The position numbers and the translations under genes were made by a program. From positions 16,119,386 to 16,183,385 of the forward strand of contig NW_024881330.1 in the NCBI RefSeq assembly GCF_018691265.1: 64,000 nt of DNA. The letters are read 5' to 3'. Within the stretch, counting starts at the first letter, position 1. Every line of letters begins with the position of its first letter. The notes beneath the pieces are model-generated. The model ran no database searches, was not told the DNA's origin, and saw only the letters and a list, made by a program, of their open reading frames with translations. This DNA is from Tyto alba. Taxonomy: Eukaryota; Chordata; Aves; Strigiformes; Tytonidae. Positions 12,860 through 23,727 of this stretch are shown piece after piece.

Positions 12860-14310
12860 TAGCAGTGTGGATGTATAGCCATTGAGGGCTACAAAAACCT
12901 TGCTAGGGCATGCGGAGAGGCACTCAGGAAGGCTACGGCTCAGCTAGAACTGAAATTGTCCAAAGATGGCAAGGTCAACAAGAAATGGTTCTTTGGATAT
13001 GTGAGGACTAAGCAGAAAACAGGGAAGACATAGGACCATTGCTAAACAGGGCAGGGAAACTGGTTACTTCTCAGTGCAAAGCCACTCTTTATAAGATTTG
13101 AAAAGTTGTGGAGATCAAGGGATGTCCCTGATGACTGGAAGAGAGCAACTGTCATACTCATTTACAAGAAAGGCCCAAAAGAGAACCCAGGAAACTAAAG
13201 GCCCATTAGTCTTATTTCAGTCTCTGGGAAAGTAATGGAAGAGTCCTCCTAGAAAGTATCATTAATCAAATGAAGCAGATGATTGGGAAAAGCCAGCACA
13301 GATTTACCAATGGCAAATGATGCCAGGCCAGACTGATCACTTTCTACAACTAAATAACTTCTTCTCTTGACATGGGAAAGCAGATGTTATTCACCTGGAG
13401 TTCAGCAAAATGTTTAACACCGTTTCCCACAGTCTTCTCCTGGACAAACTGGCGAGAGATACAGATTGGGTGGGTGGTCTGTAAGATGGAATTGGCTAAC
13501 AAGCTGCACTCAATGGGTGATCAGTGGTTTTCACTCAGGCCGGCATTCTGTCACAAATGGGGTTCCCCGGGGATTGATACTGGTTCCCATGCTGTTCAAC
13601 ATCTTCACAAATTATCTGGATGATGGGATTGAAAGCACATTTTTTTTAGTTTGCTGATGACACCAGAGTGAGTGGTGCAGTTAATATATCAGAAGGGAGA
13701 GCCGTCTTACAGAGAAACCTTGACAGGCCGGAAGAGCTGGCTAGCAAGAAGTGTATGAAGTTTAATGAAAACAAGTGCAGGGTTCTGCACATGGGATGAC
13801 ATAACCAGAGAGCCCAGTACAGTCTAAGACCTGTGTGGCTGGGGAGCAGCATCACTGAGAGGGACGTGGGGGTCCTGGAGGACAAGCAGCTGACCACAAG
13901 TCAGCAGTGCATTGCAGCAGCAGCAAAGGCAAATGGGGTCCTGGTCTGCATCTGCAGGGGCATTAATAGCAGTGGTGGAGTTGTGATCATCCCACGCTAC
14001 TCAGTACTTTTCAGGTCACACCTGAAGTAGTGTGTCTAGTTTGGGCCCCCACAATTCAAGAAAGATGTGGGCAGACTGGAGAGGGTCCATAAGAGGGCCA
14101 CAAGGATGATCAAAGGGCTGGAGAACCTGTCATATGAGGAAAGACTGTAGTTAGGTCTTTTCTCCCTGGAGAAGAGAAAGCTCAGGGGGACCTCATCACT
14201 GTATTCAGTATTTAAAGGGTGGCTAAAGAGCCGACAGGGACTTTCTTCACAAGGAGCCACATGGAGAAGACAAAGGGCAACAGGAACAAAATCGGGAGTG
14301 AAGTTGAACC
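12860..14310 (+). mobile_element. CR1 LINE fragment (reverse transcriptase to C-terminus)
   Basis: A second sense-strand CR1 copy. It begins in the linker, has an internal deletion near 13060-13080, then runs through the reverse transcriptase. The catalytic F-A-D-D-T block is encoded at 13650-13664, one reading frame away from neighbouring conserved segments after a T-run. The C-terminal part, rich in G-V-L-E-D-K type sequence, extends to about 14290. Stops and frameshifts make it non-functional. Its linker overlaps the part present in the 1525-2720 copy, so the two are separate insertions. The 3' tail with the family's short terminal repeats is missing. Confidence 0.88.
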
Positions 14311-14610
14311 TTTGAGAATGGAGGGATGGGGGGAAGGTGTTTTTAAGATGTAGTTGTATTTCTCACTGTCCTACTCTGTTTTGATTGGTAAATTAGTAGT
14401 GGTGGTGGTGTTAAAGTTAAATTGATGTGTTTTTTTCCCCAAATTGAGTCTGTCTTTTGTCTGTGACCATAATTGATGAGTGAGCCCTCCCTGTCCCTGT
14501 CTTGACCCCAGAGCCTTTTGTTATATTTTCTCCTCTCCATCCCAGCAGGGGGGAGGAGTGAGTGAGCAGCTGTGTAGTGCTTTGTTGCTCACTGGGCTTA
14601 AACCATGACA
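14311..14610 (+). mobile_element. Truncated ERV LTR (3' portion)
   Basis: The segment resembles the last 290 bases of the solo LTR at 40522-41593. Shared blocks in the same order are GGAGGGATGGGGGGA, CTCACTGTCCTACTCTGTT, GAGTCTG(C/T)CTTTTG, GTGACCATAA, and the end AACCA(C/T)(A/G)ACA. It is more diverged, lacks the AATAAA signal and is cut at its 5' side against the CR1 fragment. It is therefore an old partial LTR. Confidence 0.7.
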
Positions 14611-17600
14611 ACCTTAAAGAACATCCAGCAGAAAGCAGAGACACTCTGGTCTTCTCAAGTGGACTTAAATAAATCGAAATCTGCTTTTCTGTTAGGTGTT
14701 GCTGTTTGTGATGCAGAAGACACTTCAACATGGAAAAGAGATGAATGAGGGGAAATATCATGGAGGTCTGTGCAGTCATGAGCAGCATGGTAAGGGTGAC
14801 TAAGGAATGGCTGCTTAATGTTTCATCTATTACAAGAGCTAACTGGTAGGTAGCACATTCAAAACAGATATGTGAAAGTGTTTTTCATAATATCTGTTCA
14901 ATTTCTGCAACTCCTTATCACAGAAAATTTGAGGCTTAAAGTTACATGGTCTCAAGGAGAGGCTGGAAAAATCAGTGGAAAAGAAATCCATTGTGTGCTG
15001 TTAAAAACAAAGTATCTTTCCTGGGTCAGGAACTCCCTAACAAAATGTCAGAAAGTTGGAAAGTCTTCTGGGGAAGTAGCAAAAAAATGTTTTGTCTATT
15101 TTCATCCTATTCCTGAGGAACAGCTTTTGGCCACTACTGGAAGTGTGATGCTGGGCTAGACAGATTTTTGGACCATCCAGGAACATCCATGCTTGTAATC
15201 TTGGGACCTGAAAGAGAGGTCAGGGGTGGAAAGAGGGAGCCAGGAATTCTAGAAAACTGCTCTCTTCATTTTTTCTGAAAACCTGCCTGTCGAAATGGGT
15301 GCCAAATCACAAAGTGAAAAATACAGTCAGAAAGAATAACCACTCCAAGGAGTCAAAATCAGTAGCATCTTTGTCCCCAGAGGAATGAATATGGCAAAAA
15401 GATCATTCTGGATCAACTAGAAGTCAAGACTGCAACATGAAACTTTTGAAGTCTCCTACTGAGTTCCTGGAAGGACATGAGACTTAAAAAAACCCCATAC
15501 CATGCTTTGGGTCACGATTTCCACAGCCAGAAGAGCCTCAGCCTATTCCAGGCTATTGCAGTGAGTACCCTCAGGAGCAATTAACTACATTAATTCACCC
15601 TATCAATAATGGCATGAGTAAGGTTGCTCCTGGATGCAGTATCTGCGTGCCGGGCAGTGAGCCACATGTAATGTCAGGCGAGCCCTACAGAAAAAGGATT
15701 TGGCTGCAAACCTGCCAGTGCTGCAAAGTGTGTAATATTGAAAAACCATAAAGACAAGGAGTGTTTGGCATCATGAGACCTACATTCTGTGGGAACTCTC
15801 AGGCTATTAACTCAGGATCCATGAGCGTGTTAGTCAGTCCAGCTCCCTGTTTTGAAAAGGCAGAAACTGAGTCTGAAAGGGTAATGAAGTTTTCTTAATG
15901 GAATTAGAAAGATTCTTTTAAAATTTGTTTGTGGTTTATTATTCTGTTCCCTACTCTCCCTGACCGCTAAGCCATTTCTGGTTCACCTTTCACTACTGAC
16001 CAGTTCTTTCCTCCAGTTAACACCCAGAAATTCTCATATATATTTTTCTCTTCCTTGGTTTCTTTTAAATCCCAGTGGCTAATCTATTGTCTCTTTTCTT
16101 CCTCCCAGTTCTTGGCTCTGGGTTGTTTCTAATTGGACCCTTGTTAACAGCTTCGTTGTTTCCCTGTATTCATACACAGGGAGCAGCTGTGTGCTCTCCC
16201 TCTCAACCGCAGGAGAAGAAATCAGAAAATAAAGTCCCCCCTGAGAGAGCCCAGCCTGTCTCTTCCGTAACAAGCCATAGCAACTTTTGCAAAATGACTG
16301 CCTCCGTGGGCAGACAGCTGAGCTCGCTGAGACAGATCTGGGGCTCGGAGTGCACAGACATAATAATTACCAGAAACACATCACAAGCCCTTCTCCCAGC
16401 ATTAGTTAGACCATTCCTAAATCACAAGGTGCAGTCTCTCTCTCACTCCTGACTCTCTAGGTATGAAAACTTTTGCTTTCTGTCATTCTCTTTCGGTACA
16501 CTGCAATCTTTCTCCCTGAAACTATAAATGATAACACCTGCTGGGGCTCTTATTTGTTCATTCCCCGTATCTCTGTCTGCTCCCTGTGTGAGATATTACG
16601 CCCACACAGAGGTATGAAATATACAGTAGCTGCTTGTGAAACTTCTATATGAAAGATGCAACAAGTATAAATAATGGCATTGTTCCGAGGTTCTTCATCT
16701 TGTATCTGACAGAACATGTTGAAGAAACTCCAGGAACACTCTAAAGCTGATGGAGAAGTCATTCACACCATATGAGTGTAGCTGGAAACAAATGAGCGGA
16801 ACTGCTCTGGACATCCTATTTTCCTTTCACCACCAGAATGTATTTATTCTTCAACACATACCATATTCATATTTACTTTAATGATTCATAAACATCCTAT
16901 GTTCCAGAAGCTTCTAATTAACTCATCTATTTGGTGTCATTAACAGATGCTCAGGGAGTGATTTACTATAAAATACCGAATCACAGTAACATATAAATCC
17001 AGCGAATTGAATTGGCAGGCAGTCTGGGTAAGTATCTTCTGCTGCTGGTAGATGAGACTGTCCTAAATTCAGCATTAATGCCCTGCAGACTGCTGCTGAA
17101 GCATTATTGTTTTTTTTCTTCTATTACTCTGCACATGTAGCATACACTGTACTCTGCAACACTGGTTATTTCCCTCTTTTAGAAAAAAAAGAAAGATTTA
17201 GTGAGGTACTGCATAGGATTCGGGGTATGTATTTATCCTGTCTGAGAAAAGAGGAGATCAATAGCATCAGGTAAGTTTTTGCTCAAGATCCTTTTAACTT
17301 ACCTCTGGCTTTCTGTAGTTTCAAAACCAAAACCAGTCCCTCCAACACGCTACAGCAAAATGATCATAAACTTAATCAGAAAAGTCACATCAGGAACCCT
17401 CTCTATACTAGGGATGTGGCCAGATTTCCAGCCCATTTATTGATAAATAAGGGAGTGGGACTGGCCACCATGGCTTTGGGTAGAACATGGAGCTGAGCAC
17501 GGAGCTGAACACCTACAACAGCAAAGTTAGATCTACAGCTGCTTCCCCAGTGGTGTCTTACACAGTGCCTAAGGATACTCTCAGTGACTCACATTGCTGA

Positions 17601-20117
17601 ATTATCAGGGACACTCTTGCTGAATCATGCCGGGGCTTTGGCACAGTTTCTATCCTGGGACAGCTAAACCTCCACCAAGTTCTGGCAGGCTGAGGCAGCA
17701 CAGCCAGAGAGCACCCACAGGGGGCCGTTTGCAGGCACCCACGCCAGTGTGTGCTCGGGACAGAGCCAGTCCCCTGCCAGCCGTGCTCCATGCTACAGGC
17801 TGCTCTCAGCGTTATGGATTTAATGACATAAATACAGACCAGTGGACCTGTTTTACTTGGAAACTAGGGCGTTTTGTTTGGGGGTTTTTTTTGTTTGTTT
17901 GGGGTTTTTTTTGTTTGGTTGTTTTTTTTCAAATTTGAAAATGGTAACAACACACAGTCTGAGCGCCTCTGCTTGTTGCCTGGGCAGGAGTTCTCTTTGA
18001 AAACTGAAAGGCAACTTATTTACCTTGCTGGAGGAGAGCTGCTGATACGCTGCAGACAAATTTCACAGTTTCTCTCTTAAGAACTCACTCCCTTTTCATT
18101 CCAGTTCTTCCCAATGGCAACACTATGACTCAGTTTGCGTTAACAAAATACTAAGGAAACACAGATAAATATTGTTTTAAATTCCTTAAGGTGGGAGTCA
18201 TTAGAGGACTGTTAAAATATTTTTTTTTGCAGTAATTATGTTTTTGTCTGTCTGTGATCTTTAAAAAAAGGTATATTTAAGCTTTGTGTTTCAACAGCAC
18301 TGAAAGGGACTATTGTAAATAATTAGGGTGTGTTTTCTGCTCCATTTTTAAAACCAGTATTTTTAGTAAAGTTACCGGCCTTTAACATACTTTTGACTGA
18401 GATTCTGAAGATGAACCATCTCTGCTGTCTGCTCCAAGCTTTACTTACAGTAGTGCTTTCTGCGGGTAGGTTTCAGGAGGGGGAAGAAATACAAGCAATA
18501 TTTAAGGGAGAACAGGAAGCAAAACCACATTAACATAGCACTGTACCCAAAGAAATGAAGGAGCAGGGAATATGACAGCTTGAGAAAGGTCATATACATG
18601 AAACAAATATGTTGCAGTAAGGAATTTCTAGAACTTAATAGATTTCTCCTCAGGACTATCAGCAAACAATGTAGGAACAATGCCACGATGAGCATTTTAA
18701 TCAAAGCTTTCACCTTGAGTATAGCAGCCTTCCTTGCTGCTTCCATCTCTCAGGGTCTGTTCCCAAGGTGCATGGGGGTCTCTCACATGGAATAAAGGCA
18801 CAGTCCACTCCTTGAAGCTGTGCTGCGAGGAAGGGCTTTGACCCGGGGCTACAGCAGCAGCACACAGTCCTGCAAGCACGGCACACCCCGAGGTACCTCT
18901 CCTGCACTGGCTGGAGGGCAATCTCTGCAGATTCCAGAGAACAACCCTGCCCTTTCCACTAAGACTGGCAGACTCCCATTGCTCAAGCTGGTTTCTCAAA
19001 CCCCATGAAGCAACGTTGCTTACAGTTTGAAAAGCCAACAGAAAGCATCATATGTTATAGCTGTGTACATACTCCACATTCAAGAACCTGTGCAGGTAAT
19101 GCACATATGAGAAGTACTTTGCAAACATATGATAGGTTAAAGGACTGTTCAGAAAACACGGCTTAAACTCACATAGGCAAAGAAACAGAAAGGCCTCCTT
19201 TTACGAATTTCATCTCGGCTGAGTAGAAATGCAGCTTGAAAGTTAAAAATATGGCAAGAGGGAACTGGGAGTCCTTTGACAGCACACCTATGCCACAGCA
19301 TGTACTACATATACTGCATATCCCTCTATTAAGTCATCTCAGCCACTCACTTCTGCCTCCTAATGCCACCAAACATGCAAGGTACATGAAATACCTACTA
19401 AACAAAATCAGGTACTTGAAATATTTTAGGCAGCTCCCCCCTCCAACCCAGTTCTATTCTGTTCATAACCTTACAGAACAGTGAAACATGCATCATGGTC
19501 CGAGCCCTGTCACCATCAGCTGGCTGTATTTTGGGTCTCCTCCACAGCTGTGCAAGTACTGTGACAGCATTAGATGTTAGCCAGTGCTCTGATTGAGCAT
19601 TTTCAAGCTGCATTCTTCCTATCTGAAAAGGAAGAATACACTAAAGATAAACTAGACACACTAGAGATGCCATCATAATGTCAATAATATGTCACATGTC
19701 CTCCAGGATCTTCTTGATAGAGAACATGAATGACAGACATAACAGTTCACATGGAGTTTATAGAGTAATTTAGGCTGGAAGGGACTTCCTGAGGGCATCT
19801 GGTCACTTTGCAAAAGAGTTAACTTTTGTATTCAAGCAATACAGATAAATAAGATACTATGTTAGCAACCTAGATTTAGAAAGAAGTCCAGTATCCCACC
19901 AAAACCCATATGAAATCCAAAAAGCATTTTTTAAAAATTGCTACTGATTATGTAAACTCTCTGCCAGGAATCAAGATGCTAAAGAGAATAATGAAACGTA
20001 AGGGTTCCTATATATTTTGTCACAAACTCAGTTACTAAACAACAGAATAAACTGCTAGAACAATAACCTGCAAATGTTGAGATGCAGTAATAAGCAGTAC
20101 CACCTCATAAAAATAAG
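14611..20117. other. Intergenic DNA downstream of UTP23
   Basis: No known exon was recognised. Two adjacent exon-like segments with consensus splice borders lie at 16947-17037 and 17183-17270 on the plus strand (see findings). A T/G-rich low-complexity patch spans 17875-17935. A CR1 tail remnant lies near 19.76-19.81 kb. GC-richer stretches at 17620-17810 and 18720-19010 have no assigned function. Confidence 0.5.
19760..19812 (-). mobile_element. CR1 3'-end remnant (antisense)
   Basis: The plus strand reads ATAGAGTAATTTAGGCTGGA and then AGGGACTTCC with a following CATCTGGTC. This matches the complement of the usual CR1 3' end (hallmark GGTTGGAAGGGACC...CATCTAGTCC). Only about 50 bases survive, so the borders are uncertain. 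Confidence 0.5.
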
Positions 20118-20123
20118 TTTTAA
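20118..20123 (-). terminator. UTP23: Candidate UTP23 poly(A) signal (ATTAAA)
   Basis: On the minus strand ATTAAA lies about 95 bases beyond the UTP23 stop codon. It is the nearest common signal variant seen. No canonical AATAAA was noticed closer, apart from one overlapping the stop codon itself. Use of this site is inferred. Confidence 0.35.
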
Positions 20124-20217
20124 TATTAACAACTCGATCTCACATGGTTGCATATTAATCTTTCTTTTTGCAAAGTTCAAACAATGTTCAAGTCCTGCAT
20201 TGTTTACAGAGATGGGT

Positions 20218-20601
20218 TTATTCTTCTTCATTCTTCTGCGCCGACTGCATGGTTTCTGCTTTAACTCTATTTCGCTTTCTTTTTCTTCTTTTCTTCTTTT
20301 CAGCAGAAGGCTCCTGACCCTCCTCCGTTTTCTTCTTTTTTTTCTTCAGACAGCTGAGAGGATTGGGGCCACCTGCCCTTTTACGTTTTCTTCTCTTTTC
20401 ACCTTGCTTCACTAGACCTTCTTTTTCTTTAAGCTGCACAATATTTTGTTTTTGGTGCTCTGGAACAAGCTGGTTTGTCTGCAACTTTTGAACAAATGCC
20501 AAAGATTTAGGAGAAGGTTTGTCTAGCACCATAGTGTTCTGAATAATAAAGAGGAGAGGAACGCCAGCCTTCTTTTTCACTTTGTTTGCTAAATCCTGGT
20601 C
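20218..20601 (-). CDS. UTP23: UTP23, coding exon 3 (C-terminal part and stop)
   Basis: Last coding exon of UTP23, residues 122-248 plus TAA. The acceptor is TTTTACAG before GACCAGGAT, in phase 0 with exon 2. The first 40 residues finish the PIN-like fold (V-P-L-L-F-I-I-Q-N-T, then V-L-D-K-P-S-P-K). The rest is a basic tail: K/R runs at about residues 190-196, 207-212 and 223-233, with the family block G-P-N-P-L-S-C-L before the second run. Such tails fit nucleolar targeting and RNA binding. In the small-subunit processome UTP23 contacts the snR30/U17 snoRNA region during 18S maturation (established for yeast and human). The full protein is 248 residues, against about 249 in human as I recall, so it appears intact. 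Confidence 0.95.
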   Translation of the reverse strand, partial: DQDLANKVKKKAGVPLLFIIQNTMVLDKPSPKSLAFVQKLQTNQLVPEHQKQNIVQLKEKEGLVKQGEKRRKRKRAGGPNPLSCLKKKKKKTEEGQEPSAEKKKRRKRKRNRVKAETMQSAQKNEEE

Positions 20602-21495
20602 CTGTAAAATTAAATACTTCAGTCAATATTTTGGGATTAAATGGTATTTGCAATTCAAATGCACCTACATTCAGTATAAAACTATGAAGATAAATTACAT
20701 TATGAAAAAGATAAGAAACTTAATCTAGCAGATATACACGGCGGTGCCTTTCAGAGCAATTTAAATTTCAATTTCGCTCCTTCTGATTAGCTGTACTTCT
20801 GCTAGAAAATTTATTAGCATTTCCTTTTTTCATGCATGTATAAGCATACATCAATCTTTTGAGGAAAAAGGTCCCAGTTCATTGGTATGTAGTCCATACT
20901 TCGCAAGAAGTAATATAATTTCTTCTATAACAAGACATTTTAAACTTCTTGTGTCTTACATAAGCATACAAAATTCTACTGCAAACCATTTTATATATCT
21001 TGTACATAATATATATGTACAGATCTAAGAAAAACCTGCCTTTCTTATTTGTACACAAGTTCTACCTTTACTCTTTAGTTAAAACTTCAAAAATTTCTTA
21101 AAATTGAACTTAAACTAAACTTAAAAAGTGTGTTTAACACTTAATTTTACTTTTTCAGACTACGGTGGAAAACAGTTTGGGGCAGAGGATGCACACACAA
21201 GCAATATGCAAATTAACAATCATCAGTTGTTTTCTTACATGTCAATAGTTGGTACGCTTTCTGCTAAACAAAGCAATATCCATCTATGGTAAAAAAATCC
21301 AGTTGTTCAAGTAAGACAAAAGATTCCCTGCTTCTTAATTAGCAAATACAGTTAAGAGTGAGTAAGGCTTTATGAGATTAATTCCCCCAAGCTATTTAAA
21401 AATCTCATAATCAAGGTTTCTGTAGGTTTCCTTATCCTTAGTTATCAAAGGATCACTTCAAAGGAAATGGAGTTATGTTTCCCATAAGCATTTAC
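20602..21495 (-). other. UTP23: UTP23 intron 2
   Basis: An 894-base intron with donor CAG|GTAAAT and acceptor TTTTACAG|G read on the minus strand. It is AT-rich and shows no recognised RNA gene or repeat. Confidence 0.85.
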
Positions 21496-21670
21496 CTGTG
21501 TAGCGATAAAGAAGTGATGAGGATTGCCTTCTTCAATCATGGAAAGTAAACAGGCCGAACCACTCACAGGATCCTTGTGGTGAGAACAGTTTCGAACTTG
21601 AAATCTTTGGGCTATTAATTTCGCTCCATACAGCGCCTTCCCCAATGATTCCAGTTCTTTTAGAACACAT
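21496..21670 (-). CDS. UTP23: UTP23, coding exon 2 (PIN-like domain)
   Basis: A 175-base exon encoding residues 63-121. The arginine codon at residue 63 is split CG|A across the junction with exon 1. The acceptor is GGTTTTCAG|A and the donor CAG|GTAAAT. The segment includes K-E-L-E-S-L-G, then L-Y-G-A-K-L-I-A-Q, and E-E-G-N-P-H-H, all closely matching the human protein as remembered. Cys60 and Cys64 (across the junction), Cys91, His93/94 and Cys103 could supply the CCHC zinc-binding set described for Utp23. Assigning these exact residues is my inference. Reading frame and lengths of all three exons agree (188 + 175 + 384 bases). Confidence 0.95.
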
Positions 21671-23298
21671 CTGAAAACCAAAAGCAATGATTTCTAAATG
21701 AGAACATAACCATGCATTTTTTGACAACAGCAAAAGGTTGACCTGAGTTAATTAGGCATGAGCAATGCTCAGTTGTTCAGGCTCCGTGATTTGTAAATGG
21801 CACCCAGTAATCTGAAAACAGAAGCACATCTGAAGATGTCAGCAAGACTTCCTCGGTTCAAAACAAGATTAACCGGTAACAACATTAAGTTATATTAAAT
21901 GATTTAAAAATATTTTGTATCGGTGACAATGCCAAGTCCTTACATTTATGTTCGGGTATCACCTAGCATATGAACTACTACTTAACAAATGAAGTAACCT
22001 GAATTAGCACAAACTGATTAATCACTGAGTGCAAGTTAAACCCTGTATTAGCATCTATCACCTTGCTTAAACTTGCTGTCAGAATCCAACCAACTGAAGC
22101 AGAAAAAACTGTCCATAGGATTAAAAATCTGTAAGTTTATGGCTCCACAACATTCCAACTAGACAATAAAATGCAAACCTAAAATTCTCCTCTTAGCAGC
22201 ACTCGGAGCAAACGTTCACATCAGACAGTGCAGCAGTCTAGGAGGACGCTACCTTGGATACTCAGAAATGAACAGATGAGACCTAACTTACTCCAGACAC
22301 TGAGTCTTACTACTAAACATGGACAGTGGCAGGAACGTATGGCTTTGAAATACAGCTTCAAGGATATGGTAGCAACTATCTTTCTTTCCAGAGAAGAAAG
22401 TTTAGCCTTTGAGGACAGTCTTTGTGGAGACTTGAGCCTGTTCCTTTTGCAAAGACTTTCACAGCGAGCAAGCCCATTTCCTTAGGGAAGCTCTGGTCAT
22501 GCCACTGAGGGGCTGCTTCATCAACTTAACATTCTGACAGCAGAGGAGGCAAGACTATTCAGCTGACCTAAGTGAAAACAGGTCAAAAAGACCAACAGAT
22601 GTTGCTGAAAGAAGAAAGCAAGAAGTGATACTTAGACACGACTGGAATACAGTTTGGAGCAAAGTGATTCCCGAACCTTTCACAGGTAAGGTCATGACTT
22701 GATACCTTCTACTGTTTAGAAGTACGGGCCAGTTCTGTATGCTTTGCAAGGCAGCTCAATGTTTCATTTTTGTAGCCTAGGGTATACATTTCCCTGGTAT
22801 TTTCAGTACTTGCCTCTGCGATGGGCAGACGGCTATTCTGTCAGGGAGATTTTATCATGCGCAATATACAAAGGCAACTTCAAGGCAACTTTGGTATTCA
22901 GCGTGCGTGCTTTAGTTCCACGCCTTTGTCTCGCACGTCCTTGGCCTCCCTTGAGAACACTTTGGAAACAAACCCTGACCGGCAGGCTGTAACTCCAGAC
23001 ACGCGGCAATCCCCTCCCTGCCCGAGAGATCCGAGCTCGGCTCTGCTGCTCCCACCTCGCCGGGAAGACGCCGTGGGTGGGAAGGGCCCCCCCCTCACAC
23101 ACCGGGGCTACCACCCCTCGCCCCACCCCAACACTTCCCGCCACCCGCGGGAAGGCCGCCGGCGCTGAGCGAAGCTGCTGCCCTTCCGCCAGTGAAGCAC
23201 AAGCCCACCGCGCTACCCCCCCTCCCCACAGCCACCGCCCTCCGGCCCCCTACCCACGCGTGCCCGGGGCCCCCCGCCGCCCCCGGGGCTGCACCCAC
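21671..23298 (-). other. UTP23: UTP23 intron 1
   Basis: A 1628-base intron. On the minus strand the donor is CCCG|GTGGGT and the acceptor TTTTCAG|A. Its first 350 bases belong to the promoter CpG island; the remainder is ordinary AT-rich sequence without recognised features. Confidence 0.85.
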
Positions 23299-23486
23299 CG
23301 GGTGGTGCAGAGCTGCGTGGCGCCGGCGAGGTACCCGGGCAGCTGCTCGCGGATCTGGATCTTGTTGCGCAGCGCGGCCTGGCAGAAGGTGCCGTCCAGC
23401 AGCACCTGGAAGGGCTCGCGGAAGTGGAAGTTGTGCCGGTAGAAGCCCATGTTCCTCTTGGCGTGCTTCTGCCGCCGCAGCTTCAT
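23299..23486 (-). CDS. UTP23: UTP23, coding exon 1 (start of PIN-like domain)
   Basis: First coding exon of the small-subunit processome factor UTP23, acting in the nucleolus on pre-18S rRNA. It covers 62 codons plus two bases. The ATG at 23486-23484 sits in GGCGCC|ATG (G at -3) and gives the family N-terminus M-K-x-x-R-Q-K-H-A-K. The L-L-D-G block at residues 29-32 places Asp31, one of the few acidic PIN positions kept in this degenerate and probably inactive nuclease fold. The C-A-A-L-R and T-Q-L-C-T-T-R blocks match the human protein as remembered. The donor is GTGGGT. The exon lies entirely within a CpG island, so its GC content is far above that of exons 2 and 3. Confidence 0.95.
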
Positions 23487-23677
23487 GGCGCCGCCGCCCC
23501 CCACGGAAGCTGCGCCGGGCCCGGCCGCGGAGCGCAGCGCGGCGGGGCGGGGCCTCCCGCGGCCTGGCGGGGCCTGGCGGGGCCTCCCGCGGCCCGTCGC
23601 CCCCTCAGCGAGTTGCAGCAGCAGCAGCCGCCGCCGGCTGCGCGGCGTGGCCCGGCGGGCGGGTGGGCTCCGGGCGC

Positions 23678-23727
23678 GGGCCGGGGCCGGGGCCGGGGCC
23701 GGGGCCGGGGCCGGGGCCGGGGCCGGG
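23678..23727 (+). repeat. GGGGCC hexanucleotide repeat, seven full units plus partial ends
   Basis: Seven complete GGGGCC units (from 23683) flanked by partial copies form an uninterrupted 50-base tract 192 bases upstream of the UTP23 start codon. On the UTP23 sense strand it reads GGCCCC. G-runs of four spaced by CC can form a G-quadruplex on the plus strand. Confidence 0.97.

Noticed and set aside
17711..17727. CTCF-like CCCACAGGGGGCC
   Set aside because: Several mismatches to the consensus core, so not supported as a site.
1..20000. Search for RAD21, AARD or other expected neighbours
   Set aside because: No exon of these genes was recognised; they probably lie outside the window.
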